Shown here: in pieces, positions 37,101 to 46,362 of the stretch | Layout of the letters: each line of letters opens with the position of its first letter | Position numbering within the stretch: the first letter of the stretch is position 1 | NCBI GenBank assembly: GCA_963920705.1 | Contig: OY987229.1 | Coordinates: 22,789,728 to 22,853,727 of the forward strand | DNA from: Odiellus spinosus | Taxonomy: Eukaryota > Arthropoda > Arachnida > Opiliones > Phalangiidae | Direction of reading: 5' to 3' | Length of the DNA stretch: 64,000 nt | Notes under the pieces: model-generated | What the model was told of the DNA's origin: nothing | The model's database searches: none | The model's input: only the letters and a program-made list of their open reading frames with translations | Translations under genes and position numbers: made by a program

Positions 37101-38718
37101 CCCGGACAGCGGTCGCGATTGCGAACCAGGTGTGGCGCCAAGGCGTAAGGCCTTGAGCAACTCAGTTATGGTAAGTAACTACGCAGGGATTAGGACTGGG
37201 AATTGCCCACGCGACGGAAGGAGATGGGAATGGGGAAGAGGAAGGACCATTCCGTCGCGGACCATTCGCAACACTCCCTATGGGCAAGGGACCTGCGATT
37301 CGAGCAGGACAACACCCAGACCTTGCCACTGAGACGCCAGTTTACAGGAGTGCGCCACCACTCCCGGCGTTGACGAAGGCATATTTAGGCGAACTAATTA
37401 GATACAAAGTGTAAAAGAAGAAAAAAAAACATAATTATTTTTAGATAATGGAAGTAGAAAAATTCTTGTTTTTAAAGGAATGACGTAATTACTATTTTTT
37501 TATTTAATTTAGGATGTAAGGCGAGCTTTTTTAAAGAATATGAAAAAAATGGGTACTAAAGGTGGATTATCATCAATAGAACAGGTGAGATAGTTTTTTT
37601 ATATCACAAAGAGATAAGGGAGGCACTTTATAGCGGAGCGTATATTATTCGTCTTATCAAATTTCCCTTGTTGTTGGCTTTTCTACCATACTGCGGGGTT
37701 AATAATACTATAATATAAATATTTCCAATAAAAATTCCAATTTTAGTCATTTGGCTACTAAAAGTTACTTTTCTTCGTGGTTAATACAAATATTACCTAA
37801 GCCTAACTGTCAAAATAATATATATTTTAGTTCTTTTCCTTAGTTCCAACTGACATATAGTACTTTTATTGCGAATGAGAATGTAAAAATATATATATAT
37901 ATTCATTTTTATAGCTAAGCCTAACGTTCAAAAAGGACGCCGACATTTTTTAGACTAAAAAAACCACTAGGCCTACTCGTGACTCAATTTTCATTCACCA
38001 GTTCGGCGCCAAATATTATACTCTCCTTTCATTGGCTGTAGTAATTTTCATTGACGGGAAAGGGGGAACGCTATAAAAAGCTTCCGGCTTCCAAGGGCGC
38101 GGCGGCTTCTTATTGCGCAGGCGCTTAAGATAATACTCTACTTTCATTGGCTGTAGCAAGGTTCATTGACGGGAATGGGGGAACGCTTTCAGCTTCCTAG
38201 TACGGGCCGCTGCTTTTATTGCGCAAGCGCATCGTACTCTTAAACTATTTGTAGGATTTACTTCCTGATTCCCCGGAGCGTTTGACGGCTTCTTATTGCG
38301 CAATCGCGTCGATTTCCTCATTCCTCCGCTCTAGCGTCTACGCGTATAATCAGAAGTCTATTTTTATATCTAAGTAGCGCAGTTCAAAAAGATCCTGAAG
38401 CGTCAAGTACGGCCGAGGCTTAGCTTTAATGATCAATAAAAATATTAGATACTTTATTAGTTACTTTTTCGAAAGTAGTTGGTTACTATTTCATATTAGG
38501 GTAAAGTAATGGCGGTATATTATTTTATTTTCAATATTTCCTCTATTTAGATCAAAAATGTTTACATACACCCGGATCTACTGACAATCGAAGACGGGCA
38601 TATTACTCCAACACTTAAAATGAAGAGAAACGTCGTTAAGAAGTATTTTATGGCAAAAATTAATGAACTCTACGTAGAAGGTCCAATATTGGAAGAGGAT
38701 ATACAAAAGTTGAAGTGA
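13135..38718 (+). CDS. ACSL: long-chain fatty-acid CoA ligase (ACSL), 19 exons, 686 aa
   Basis: Exons: 13135-13263, 28461-28584, 29094-29263, 29689-29788, 29905-30077, 30590-30622, 31789-31840, 31944-32017, 32436-32507, 32639-32856, 33261-33411, 33577-33646, 33719-33807, 33906-34022, 34704-34757, 34885-34974, 36104-36208, 37513-37584, 38551-38718. All phases join (2061 nt). The enzyme activates long-chain fatty acids to acyl-CoA with ATP at ER or mitochondrial membranes. Motifs: P-loop TSGTTGMPKGA (from residue 256), YGQTE (437), [11 protein letters not shown] (512), [20 protein letters not shown] (about 530), C-terminal TPTLKMKR. The A-motif normally reading LPLAH is MPTGHIYE here (exon 32436-32507), an unusual divergence. 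Exon 1 is the least certain: it is a clean ATG exon with a GTGAGT donor in matching phase, but lies 15 kb upstream across the satellite. An AATAAA lies at 38758, 40 nt after the stop. Introns are loaded with repeats, yet no frame is broken. Confidence 0.9.
13264..14519. other. 5' part of ACSL intron 1
   Basis: AT-rich intronic sequence. It contains the GCGC-rich dispersed repeat at about 13510-13645. A diffuse run of sequences resembling CCTATAATTT and TTTCCTATTT (13720-14090) echoes the 30-bp satellite at 35152 in inverse. No exon seen. Confidence 0.5.
13510..13645. repeat. dispersed GCGC-rich repeat, inverse copy at 32990-33130
   Basis: TTCGCGCGCTTTCGTAAAAATGA followed about 35 bp later by GCGCAGAAATTCGCGCGCTTTT here matches the reverse complement of 32990-33130, where the same two blocks occur at the same spacing, and both copies continue into GCGGGAAAT/GCGGGTAAT ATAAA. 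Both copies are in ACSL introns in opposite orientation. No TIR or TSD is evident. Confidence 0.65.
17228..20162 (+). repeat. 17-bp array B, left arm, G-rich strand on plus
   Basis: About 170 tandem copies of TGTATTTTTACAGGGGG with sporadic variants (TTTGCAG, TTTTTCAG, single-base length changes). Each copy pairs TGTA with TACA around a TTTT loop and ends in a five-G run. The unit contains no TAA, TAG or TGA in any phase on this strand, which explains the very long but meaningless open frames. Confidence 0.95.
20155..20180. repeat. inversion centre of the giant palindrome
   Basis: The last plus-oriented unit is cut short as GGGGGTG, followed by ATTTG, and then the first inverted unit begins TACACCCCC. 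The spacer is therefore only about 5 nt and the arms pair immediately on both sides, predicting a nearly closed hairpin. Confidence 0.93.
20171..23548 (-). repeat. 17-bp array B', right arm
   Basis: About 200 copies of the reverse complement of the 17-bp unit. Distinctive variant strings, a triplet of ACACACCCTGTAAAAAT units followed by one normal unit and an ACACCCTATGTAAAAAT unit, occur near 22960-23040. They recur at about 25880-25950 and 26030-26110 in another block, marking segmental duplication inside the right arm. Confidence 0.93.
24990..25824 (-). repeat. 16-bp array A' with homogenised GAGATTTGGGAAATTT variant
   Basis: Within this block a run of about 22 identical GAGATTTGGGAAATTT units (about 25060-25430) replaces the usual ...AAAATT form. 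The same variant run occurs at 27430-27800 in the outermost A' block. The shared variant and order indicate that these two modules were copied from each other, or homogenised together, after the arms formed. Confidence 0.85.
28132..28310 (-). repeat. diverged outer edge of B motif with 30-36 bp spacing
   Basis: Five copies of ATAAATACACCCCCTGTAAAA are separated by short AT spacers (TATGAAAATG, AATGAAAAAG, AATAAAAATG and similar), so the period roughly doubles. The same AAATACACCCCCTGTAAAA form is seen in the small palindrome at 31060-31430, linking the two loci. Confidence 0.85.
30209..30544 (-). mobile_element. MITE with 7-bp TSD, copy 1 (inverted relative to the others)
   Basis: Terminal inverted repeats begin CAGAAGTAGATGAAACCC and end in GGGTTTCATCGGCTTCTG. 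The TSD ACGTTAG is present at 30202-30208 and 30545-30551. It is 336 bp, noncoding, and sits in the ACSL intron after the exon ending at 30077. It runs in the opposite orientation to copies 2 and 3. CA...TG ends and a 7-bp duplication would fit P-like or Dada-like DNA transposons; the superfamily is not established. Confidence 0.9.
31060..31430. repeat. second palindrome of the ACACCCCCTGTAAAA motif
   Basis: Four copies of AAATACACCCCCTGTAAAA, interspersed with ATCAAAAATTTTACAAGG and CCTTGTAAAA blocks, run to about 31250. The pattern then reverses (TTTTTACAGGGGGTGTATTTA at about 31259-31279 and onward). The outer right side contains ACAAGGGGTACCCCTTGT, itself palindromic. The motif is the core of the 17-bp array 3 kb upstream, in an ACSL intron between the 33-bp exon and the P-loop exon. 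Confidence 0.88.
32092..32420. mobile_element. MITE with TA flanks in ACSL intron
   Basis: The left side GTAAACAACACCCCATAG with TTAATACTAT is matched in inverse by ATAGCATTAAGCTACGGGGCG and TTGTTTAC near 32365-32397. The outer ends CCAAAAGTCTAT and ATAAACTTCTG are also roughly inverted and are flanked by TA, suggesting a Tc1/mariner-type TA target. Related sequence occurs at 291-480. It is noncoding and lies directly upstream of the exon at 32436. Confidence 0.7.
32990..33130. repeat. dispersed GCGC-rich repeat, second copy
   Basis: Inverse copy of the sequence at 13510-13645, located in the ACSL intron between exons 32639-32856 and 33261-33411. It contains CCCGCTA and TAGCGGG as a small inverted repeat and several GCGCGC runs in an otherwise AT-rich intron. 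Confidence 0.65.
34156..34493 (+). mobile_element. MITE with 7-bp TSD, copy 2
   Basis: A 338-bp element with ends CAGAAGCCGATGAAACCC and GGGTTTCATCTACTTCTG, and TSD ATTGGAT at 34149-34155 and 34494-34500. Its body matches copy 3 almost base for base and copy 1 in reverse complement. It lies in the ACSL intron after the exon ending at 34022. Confidence 0.92.
35152..35643. repeat. 30-bp satellite in ACSL intron
   Basis: About 16 tandem 30-bp units centred on GGAAAATATAGGAGAATTAC with small variations (ACTGAAATT, ACTAAAATT, ACAGAAATT). The period is a multiple of three and contains no stop, so it reads as a repeating decapeptide, but it lies between ACSL exons ending at 34974 and starting at 36104 and has no ATG context. 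The flanks at 35084-35110 and 35950-36005 contain degenerate relatives. Confidence 0.93.
36246..36583 (+). mobile_element. MITE with 7-bp TSD, copy 3
   Basis: A 338-bp element with ends CAGAAGCCGATGAAACCC and GGGTTTCATCGGCTTCTG, and TSD AGGTTAC at 36239-36245 and 36584-36590. It starts only 38 bp after the donor site of the ACSL exon ending at 36208. It has no reading frame of its own worth calling. Confidence 0.92.
37055..37368 (-). mobile_element. SINE retroposon, minus orientation, 14-bp TSD
   Basis: Flanked by perfect direct repeats GTTGACGAAGGCAT (37041-37054 and 37369-37382). On the minus strand it starts GCCGGGAGTGGTGGCGCACT, followed by CCTGTAAAC, and ends in an A-rich tail (GAAAAAGAGAAG plus an A run). 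A possible pol III A box (GTCTCAGTGGCAAGG) and B box (GCTCGAATCGC) lie near its 5' end at tRNA-like spacing. The very 5' end also recalls the 7SL RNA 5' domain, so the head may be tRNA- or 7SL-derived. It is about 314 bp and sits in an ACSL intron. Confidence 0.88.
38018..38320. repeat. tandem duplication with TTTCATTGGCTGTAG motif
   Basis: Two units of about 115 bp share CTTTCATTGGCTGTAG, TTCATTGACGGGAA, GGGGGAACGCT and a CGGCTTCTTATTGCGCAGGCGC-like end. A third copy of the last block lies near 38285-38310. The region is more GC-rich than its surroundings and lies in the last ACSL intron. The CATTGG boxes are CCAAT motifs on the other strand, which could be incidental. Confidence 0.75.
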
Positions 38719-39610
38719 GCGACCAGTGCAGTGCCCAGTTGGAGACCAACGAGACTAAATAAAACGCGACCCAGTAGAGAAGCCAATGGGTGTAATTGCC
38801 TGACTTAAAATATTTGTAATGAAACCGGGACATAAATGGTTCAACTTCGTTAAATGTTTTGGGTAATCTTTTCACGATTGATTCACGAACCTTCGTTGGT
38901 TTACGCTTTTCTATCGATTGATGTAATATAGAACGTTTACGCACGGCACTTGCACATGTATTAAAGAAAATATAAACATGGTTTTTACTTAAAAATAATT
39001 ACGATGGACTGTTTTAATTATATTTAATTAATTCTAATCTTCTAAATAGTAGTTTGATGTAAAAAACTGATATGTAGTCTCGTAGGTCTCGGATTGGTGG
39101 CCAAAAGTGAACATTTTATAACACGTAAAATTAGAACAAAAATTAAACTATTTTTTGGAAAATTTGATAAATAAATTACTTTTTACTATAAATTTGCTTT
39201 AATTTTTGTTTTTTTCCCACAATTTTCATTTATTTATCTATTTTTACGCCTTTTAAAAGAGGTTCCAAAAGTGTTTAGATCATGAGACATTTTAAAAATG
39301 GGTTCTAATCTAATAGATGTATTCCTTTTTCTTCCAAAAAACGTTCTCCAAGGGAAAAATTTTGTTCTAATGATTCTGAAACTTTGTACTTAGTAAAGAG
39401 GCCAAAATGTTCTTCGCGTAAAGGAGAATGAAAATGCTCTCCTTGAAGGTAGACTCCCACTAGTCTAAAATTCCGACTGTACTCAGCGATTACCAATTAA
39501 AAAATTAAATATATCCAGCCCACTTTGTCGAATATAAATTTCTAAGTATCGTCTGCTATTTTATCTGCTGTTAGTTTGAACTTTTTGAAGCTAAAATAAT
39601 AATTTGAAAA
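38719..39610. other. ACSL 3' flank and XRCC4 upstream region
   Basis: Contains the ACSL poly(A) signal AATAAA at 38758. Two minus-strand open frames (38944-38660 and 39496-39305) begin with non-ATG codons, and the first overlaps the last ACSL exon; I do not call them genes. The XRCC4 promoter should lie in the last few hundred bases. Confidence 0.45.
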
Positions 39611-40728
39611 ATGCTTTCTGTTAAAGAAATACATGTAGTGGAAGATAAAAAGAATGTATTTTATATTCTTATTTGCAAATACGCGAATAATAAGCAATTT
39701 TTACCTGCCGATTTAATATTAACGCGAGTTAGCGTTTCATACACTGGGTCGATTGAAAGTTTGGAGAATTCAAAGTCAACAAAAGACTTATTGCGTGACA
39801 AAGATCCTTCAATTTTAACGTTAGAAGCCCTCACGAATAACGATAATGATAACAAATTCTTTTTCGAAATTAGACGGAATGAGAGAGATATTAATTTTAC
39901 GTGGAAATATTCTCCAGCAAGCGAAGTTAAAATTTTATTGGGATCCTTAACTCTTAAGCACGATGATTCCAGCGATACTGTGTTAACCACTTTAAAATTG
40001 TTGGGCGAAAGGATTAGAGGTCTTGAAAAAACTAACGCTGAGTTAGACAAGACACAAACTGAACTAAATGAAGAGCAGGCAAAATTATTAAACACAGTTG
40101 AGAAGTATACGTCAGAGAAAGAAAGTTTTGAGAAAGAAATGTACACAAAGTTCACTATGGTTCTTAACAGTAAAAAACTAAAGTGTAAAGAATTGAAAAA
40201 GACACTGAGCTCAATAGAAACTAGTCCAGATATAGATTTGCCAACAGTTCCACAGAGTTCGAATGAAGGTGAGATAGTGGTTACAATTTTGGTTTTTCTA
40301 TTATGTGATGTCAGAAGTAAATATGAGGAAGTAGGTAAGCCCCCTTTAACTAGTGCGAGACATCCCTTGCTCCTAAAAGACAAGGTATTTTAGGAACCTG
40401 GTGGGAGCCCTGCTACGAGTACATCCACTCCTAAAGAATGAAAATGCTTTTCACAGACATGATCACTGTTTTTTCTCATGTTTTAACATTCTACTTAGGT
40501 TTGACAAAACCGAGGAAGAAAAAACCCAGCACGGGTGTTAAATACCTGGATTCGGATAATTCTGACCTGGATATTCCTGAAGCTTCTCAATTTAAAAGAA
40601 AGATTCAACCAAAAAAGAATCCCTCCAAGAACAGTGCTAGTTCGAGCAAGATTCCCCGACAAGCGGTAAATGAAGTCTCTTCCAGCGAAGATTCTTATGA
40701 TGCTGATAAACTTCTTGATGATATTTGA
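39611..40728 (+). CDS. XRCC4: DNA double-strand-break repair protein XRCC4
   Basis: Two exons (39611-40268 and 40499-40728) join in phase to give 295 residues. The N-terminal half (about residues 1-115) has the pattern of the XRCC4 head domain, including FFFEIRRNERDINFTWKYSP. A long coiled coil follows (about 125-205) with TNAELDKTQTELNEEQ and then YTKFTMVLNSKKLKCKELKK, equivalent to the conserved stalk segment that binds DNA ligase IV. The tail is charged and Ser-rich (KPRKKKPS, acidic DSDNSDLD), as in other XRCC4s. The protein scaffolds ligase IV and XLF in non-homologous end joining in the nucleus. AATAAA lies at 40790. The gene is convergent with the RhoGEF gene. Exon 1 could read on past the donor, but splicing at GAAG|GTGAGA restores a family-like tail. 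Confidence 0.9.
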
Positions 40729-41477
40729 TTAATTTGTTTCTATGTTAAATAATAATTAAACAAATTTTGCTGTTAAATACGTTACTTTAAATAAAAGTCT
40801 TATGGTTAAAAATGCTTACTTCGAAAAGTGGTCTGATAAAAATTTAAAACCACGCAAAATTTTGAAATTTTGAAATTCTTTATTGTGATTAAATTAACTT
40901 CATATAGAATTGAAAAACCTTTTTAAAAACAAATGCAAAAATAAATCTTGAATACTGAGTTTTCACTGGGATATTAAAATACACGCTAAACTGGCCTAAA
41001 ATAAGTTTTTCAAAAATCACAACATCAATTCAAAAATAATTAACTTTTAAAGGCATGAATCGAGGAAATCATTTCATTTCTGGGGTGATAACAATAGATT
41101 GGGATGGGCTTGCAACAAAACACGCAAACGACCATGTCTCAAACTTTGAAGCTTTTTTTTAATAACTGGGTATCTTTTTTTTGGGACAAAAAGACTAAAA
41201 TAATCTCAGTTGCCCTTTGATAAATCCAAACTGTTTCAATGTATCTAGCGTTATACTTGGCTAAAGAGAGGGTCCTACTGATTGGCTGTAAATAAAAGGA
41301 GTTAGGCTTAGTAGAAAGTGTGATAATTTCTTACGTAAATTTTTAATTTTGGTTTGGAAATATGATATTACTTTTAATTTAATAAATTCTAACCACTCCC
41401 TTCGCAAATCTGTCATTAACACCCCATTCCTCGATGTCATTTACCCTTTTAATAATTATAAAAAAATACTTAAGTCT
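40729..41477. other. intergenic between convergent XRCC4 and RhoGEF genes
   Basis: Holds the XRCC4 3' end (AATAAA at 40790-40795) and the presumed 3' UTR of the minus-strand RhoGEF. I see no other gene or repeat. Confidence 0.5.
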
Positions 41478-44400
41478 TTAAATCTTAGAAACAGGGCTGG
41501 TGTTGCGTTCTTTTAACAATTTCTTGGAAGTGCTTAAACGTCTTCGTTTACGGCTTACAGGGGCTTCGAGGGACGTATCTAAAATCTTCGAGTCACGTTG
41601 CTTCGTCTTAGAACTTTCAAGGCCCTTTATCAAACTATGTCTCGGGGTTTCTTCGATAAATTGCAGACTAGCGTCGACAATTGATGTTGAAATATCACCT
41701 TCAAGTTCCGAAGTATCCAAAATATCAGTTTTCTTAGCGTCTACACTCTTAGAAGAGCTACGTTGCTTTAGCAGCGATTTATAGCTATTCACGCCTCTTT
41801 TGAAAACATTATTCTTCGGAGTAGCTTCGCTGGATTGCAAACTCTTATCCAAAACTGAAACATCATTCTCAAGCTCCGAAGTATCTAATACCTCCGAAAT
41901 TTTATCATCTAAACTCTTGGAGCTACGTTGCTTCAAAAGAGATTTGCAGCTTTCGAAACCTTTTTTGAAACCGCTGTTTTTAGGAGTCGATTCCTTAGAT
42001 TGACTCGTATCCGCAAGTGACGCAAAACCGCTAGTATCAAGCTCCAAACATTCTGTAGTTTCACCAGTTTTCTCATCTAGACTCTTAGAGCTGCGTTGTT
42101 TTAGAAGAGATTTACAGTTTTCGATGCCTCTCTTGAAACTACTGTTTTTAGGGGTGGCTTTACATTTCGTGACAACGTTAACGTCTGTCTCAATATCTTC
42201 TGTAATTTCTTTCGGCGATGTTGAAATTTCATTTGAACATTCAGAAGCGACGCTATTTCTATTCTTAGGGGTTTGAGACGATCGAGTAATCTCAGTTTCA
42301 TAATTCTCAGTAACTTCTTTTAATCTTTGAAGCCATTCTTGCTTGTCGTGTTCGCCACTCGCCGATAGAACGAAGCATTCAGTTTCGTTTTTAGAAGAAA
42401 CTTGAAAGGTGTTTTTTCCTGTTGAATTTAAGTATTATTAGATGATAGGGGGGAAACTACCCCCCTTATCTTTTGTAAAAACATAAGAAAAATGAACGGA
42501 CCAGAATTGTTGAAAGAGAATGTGGATTTGAAGGATCCGCTTCGACCCTCTCCCTCTTTAACATCTTGTGACTGAAGATAATAGGCAGAGATTGGCTGCT
42601 TGTGCGCCTTGTAACGAACGCAACCACCACCATTTTCCTCAATCAGACGGGTTAAAAGAAATCCAGTGTCAAAAAGAAACCCGTAGAGTTTCTATCATGA
42701 CGCAAAATTTTATGATAACAGCCTTTTTTTGTTAAATTTAGATCTTATCTTGATAGATAAGTCTTTACTTACGGTTCCTCGATTATTTTTAAGTTCTCCT
42801 TGACATAGAATTGTTTTAGCATTGTACAAAAATGGTTCCTTCTGAAGTTATCAATAACACGATAGAATATTAGATTTTTACTAAAATTATATTAAATTTG
42901 ATGCAATTTACTTGTCTTTCATCCGTAAATTGAAGTTTTTGGAGCAAATACTTGCAGTTGGCCTCTCCAGTTCGTTTGTCAACTGATTTTATAACATCTT
43001 CTATCTTTGAAATCTTAAATTTATCATTTGTTGTTAGTAAAGGATCAGTTTTCACAAGAACAGTCTATACGGACGAGTTCCTAAGGTTTAATTTCAATTA
43101 AAAGATCTTACCACATCAGGTAAAAAATCTTTATCATCGTGCCCTTCTGGTGTCTAAGTAAAATAAATACGCTAAATAATCGGAGCAAATAAAGAAAAAC
43201 TGTAATCATCAATACCTGTTTAAGAATACTTTTCAGCAGCAACGGATATTTCATTAACTTTGACCTCGGAACATCGAGAAAATTCCACAAATCTAGTCTA
43301 CGGCTAAATTCGGATTGTATGCACAGATCCAAAAATACTTGCAAATCTTTACAACTGGCCTTTTTCGAGTCTAACATTTCTTTGGCGTGAGCTTGATTGG
43401 CCAAATAAGGAATATAAACGGATTCCAAACTGCCAACCCAATCTCGCAAGATTTTTCCAATAGAGTCGATAGTTTTGGTATCAGGGTTGCGTATTTCTTT
43501 AATTTTAGTCTTAAGCTCTCGATGAAGGGGTAGTAAAGTATCTATTGGTCCAAATATCTCCTCAGCTTCGGAATCTTGCAGAATTTTCAGGGTTATAAGG
43601 CTTTTTTGATAAGCTTGAACGACCATTTCCAGATCTTTCACTAAGTACTTCTCCCCTTTGTAAAGTTCGTAGATAGCCTGTGAGGGTTCGTACGAAATTT
43701 TCATTGCGAGATTCCCCGACTTTTTCATTTCTTAATAATTTCCCTGACCAATATTTCATATTTTACATGACTATACTCATTAAGATGCCTTTAGAAAACT
43801 ATTTACACTCAAATATTTGATTCAAATAAGGGGGATTTCAAAATTGGTTGGTGGTTAAAAAACTGGAACATACCTCTTGTCGTTTCAGTTCCCAGTAACT
43901 CATTTCTGCGGCAATGGCTGGTCTCTTATCTTCAGTAAACTTTTCAATCCAGGAACGTCCCCTCTTCATGCTTTCTTGGCTAGCCTTTTTACGCGTGCTA
44001 CCTGATCGGTTTCTCGTGAATCTCCCCGTCGTCTCTTTCCCTCCGTCATTCTTATTGTTAGTGTCATCTCCGTAACGCAAGCTGCTTCGTAAACTGTTAC
44101 TTCTTATCGAAGGTGACGCGAATTGAGTTCCATCAAATGTTCCAATTTCTGGGATATTAATTTCGCTTTTGGCCCGCTATATAAGGAATCAATGACATTT
44201 TTTGGAGAAAAAAATAGAGTGGCCATAGATTTCAAAAAACATATAGAGTTAATATTCCCACACTAAGCTAAAAAACCAAAATACCAAAAGTATTCTTTGA
44301 TATTTTTTTACAGGCTTTAAGAACTTAATCTCAGATGTTTGGAATCAAACCCAAAGACTAGTTTTTATACTCACAGTGAGCATGCCTCCAACTTTTTTGA

Positions 44401-44860
44401 TCTGTTTGGCTGGTGATAAGAAATTTGCGAGGGAGTTCATACGACTTAGGCGACGTTTTTTCCCAGATTTAGCATCATTTTCAATGTTAAGACTCAAAAC
44501 GCTGATGTTATCATCACAAACTGATCTTTTACGCTGAGGAAGTTCAAACTTAAGTCAGATGACTATTGAGAGTTTAAAAATCATAGATTATCTAACCAGT
44601 AATGTTGCTTTGGAAACTGATTGAGGTTCCAGAAATTCAAAATTAGGGACCGATTTCTTTTTCAAGCTGCAATAGATTGTTTTTAAATAAAGGGATAAGA
44701 ATCTAAAGATGTCTTTAAGATAAGGGTCATTGAGAGTCCTTGGTTTAGTCTTTGTATCTAAACACAAGAGAGAGTAGTTTGAACTGTCATACTGTTCCAC
44801 CATTGCACAGGGATTCGAACTGCTAGTGCTTTCCGTAAAAGCTATATACTCCATTATCAT
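41478..44860 (-). CDS. ARHGEF3: RhoGEF with DH-PH domains, NET1/ARHGEF3 type
   Basis: Exons on minus: 44860-44597 (start uncertain), 44533-44375, 44176-43874, 43677-43216, 43153-43112, 43064-42912, 42841-42773, 42691-42502, 42418-41478; all phases join (860 codons as drawn). An N-terminal nuclear-type segment has KKRRLSRMNSLANFLSPAKQ, resembling NET1. The DH domain starts at residue 243 (AIYELYKGEKYLVKDL) and includes DLWNFLDVPRSKLMKYPLLL, its hallmark helix. The PH domain (about 465-590) has ILCQGELKNNRG and KLYGFLF and ends near EWLQRLKEV. Family members activate RhoA and cycle between nucleus and cytoplasm. The C-terminal 270 residues carry about four repeats of 50-57 residues. The first exon may really begin at an acceptor near 44655, with the true start further upstream; a 36-codon ATG exon at 45399 has a donor of the wrong phase. 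Confidence 0.88.
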
Positions 44861-46362
44861 TACGTATCATTTTATATTATTTTTTACTGCCTTTTGTCCA
44901 CAATTTCTACACCTTATTTTTAAACCCCCTGACGAGTAGTGACCTCGGCCTTTTCACAGGCTTGACCAGTTAAATAATAACTTGCCATTAAGATTAAGTT
45001 AATGACTTAACAAAAAAGTATATATACCTGGGTGTTTTACATTCTGAAAACCGTCGAGTGAGGCGAGGTGTTAGGCTTAATGGATTCAGCATATTTCACA
45101 ATTGACATTTGGGGTTTTCTTACGTTAAAAGTTAATTAGATAATTGTAACACAAATACGGACTTAAAAGTTGAATAACTAATTGAATTACGATTGGAATA
45201 TTTTAATTAATACACATTTCCGGTGATATTTTACACGCCTTAAAATTGAACGGTACGGCAGAAAATTTAAAATATTTAGCAGACAACATACCTGTGGTTG
45301 GCGACAAATCAACAGGGCTGGAAATAGAGGTAAATTGGCTTCAAACCATGGAGTAAAATAATTTTGAGGAGTGGTAATTGAATAATGGATTTTTTTCAAT
45401 AAATTCGCGACTAGAGATCTTAATGCACTCGAGTTACTAAATTAATCAGCAAATCTCAATTAAACATTTCCTATCACACTCTACTTTCGTCAAATCCGTC
45501 GACACCAACACTAGTCACTAATCCAATGAAACTAAATGCCCAGCTTAATGGGAGGCCACTAGTGCTGATCTCCTAGCGGCCAGTCCGAAAACATTCTTGG
45601 CCCCTTGGGGACCGAAATTTGCTTGTTTTTTGGGCAGGAGGTGATACTCTTTGGGGAGGAGGGTAAGAAGCTATGACAGGGAAAGCATTCGCTTAAAGGG
45701 AGAATGAAGTGATAACTAGGCTATTTTATCAATTCTAGTACTATAAAGGGAGAATAAATATTAAAATAAAAATAAATAGTATCAACTACACTTCGATTTT
45801 CTTCTAAATAGCAGTTTCCACCAATCCACTGTCAATTTTTCCAAAAATCCGGTGGAAGGCATTTACTTAAAGGGAGAATGAAGTGAGAACTTGGCTATTT
45901 TATCAATTCTATTACTATAAAAGGAGAATAAATATTAAAATAAAAATTAATTCTGTCAATTTCACTTCGTTTTTCTTCTAAATAGCAGTTTCCACCAATC
46001 CACTGCCAATTTAGAAGAAAAATTCAGTGGAAGGAATTTGCTTAAAGGGAGAATGAAGTGAGAACTTGGTTATTTTATCAATTCTAGTACTATAAAGTGA
46101 GAATGAAATATTAAAATAAAAATAAATCCACTGCCAATTTATGAGTGGTAAAAAAGAAATTAAATTGGTCTACCTTAAAGGCCCTGTCTGCTCTAGAATT
46201 TCCCAGTTGATAAAAGTAATGATTTCTTAATAAAATTTAAGGATTTTTACTATAAAATGGGACTTAATTTAATAACGCAACTCAAATTTAATTAAACTCA
46301 ACAAATGGTATTGCACATACTTGCCAAAAAAAAAAAAAAATGTGGAAATTAATTTGAAATAA
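44861..46362. other. intergenic, upstream of RhoGEF
   Basis: Probable promoter and 5' exon region of the minus-strand RhoGEF. An ATG-started 36-codon stretch with a CAG|GTATGT donor at 45399-45292 could be an alternative or noncoding-phase exon but does not join in frame. The right part is filled by the tandem repeat at 45691-46140. Confidence 0.4.
45691..46140. repeat. three tandem units of about 175 bp
   Basis: The string CTTAAAGGGAGAATGAAGTG followed by TATTTTATCAATTCTA and ACTATAAAGGGAGAATAAAT recurs at about 45692, 45868 and 46041. Each copy also carries TTCTTCTAAATAGCAGTTTCC and CAATCCACTG except the last, which is truncated. The units lie between the RhoGEF and ARMT1 genes and are noncoding. 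Confidence 0.85.

Noticed and set aside
38660..38944. 94-codon minus frame with a hydrophobic segment (HWLLYWVAFYLVSLVSNWA)
   Set aside because: Starts at GTG, overlaps the last ACSL exon in antisense, and no splice partner was found.
39305..39496. 63-codon minus frame just upstream of XRCC4
   Set aside because: No ATG (begins TTG), no recognised domain and no upstream exon. It looks protein-like, but I cannot support it.
39661..40383. 240-codon minus frame
   Set aside because: Antisense shadow of XRCC4 exon 1.
45292..45399. Candidate first exon of the RhoGEF (MKKIHYSITTPQNYF...) with a good donor
   Set aside because: Its phase (0) does not fit the next acceptor near 44655 (needs two bases). 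It could only work as an untranslated or alternatively spliced exon.
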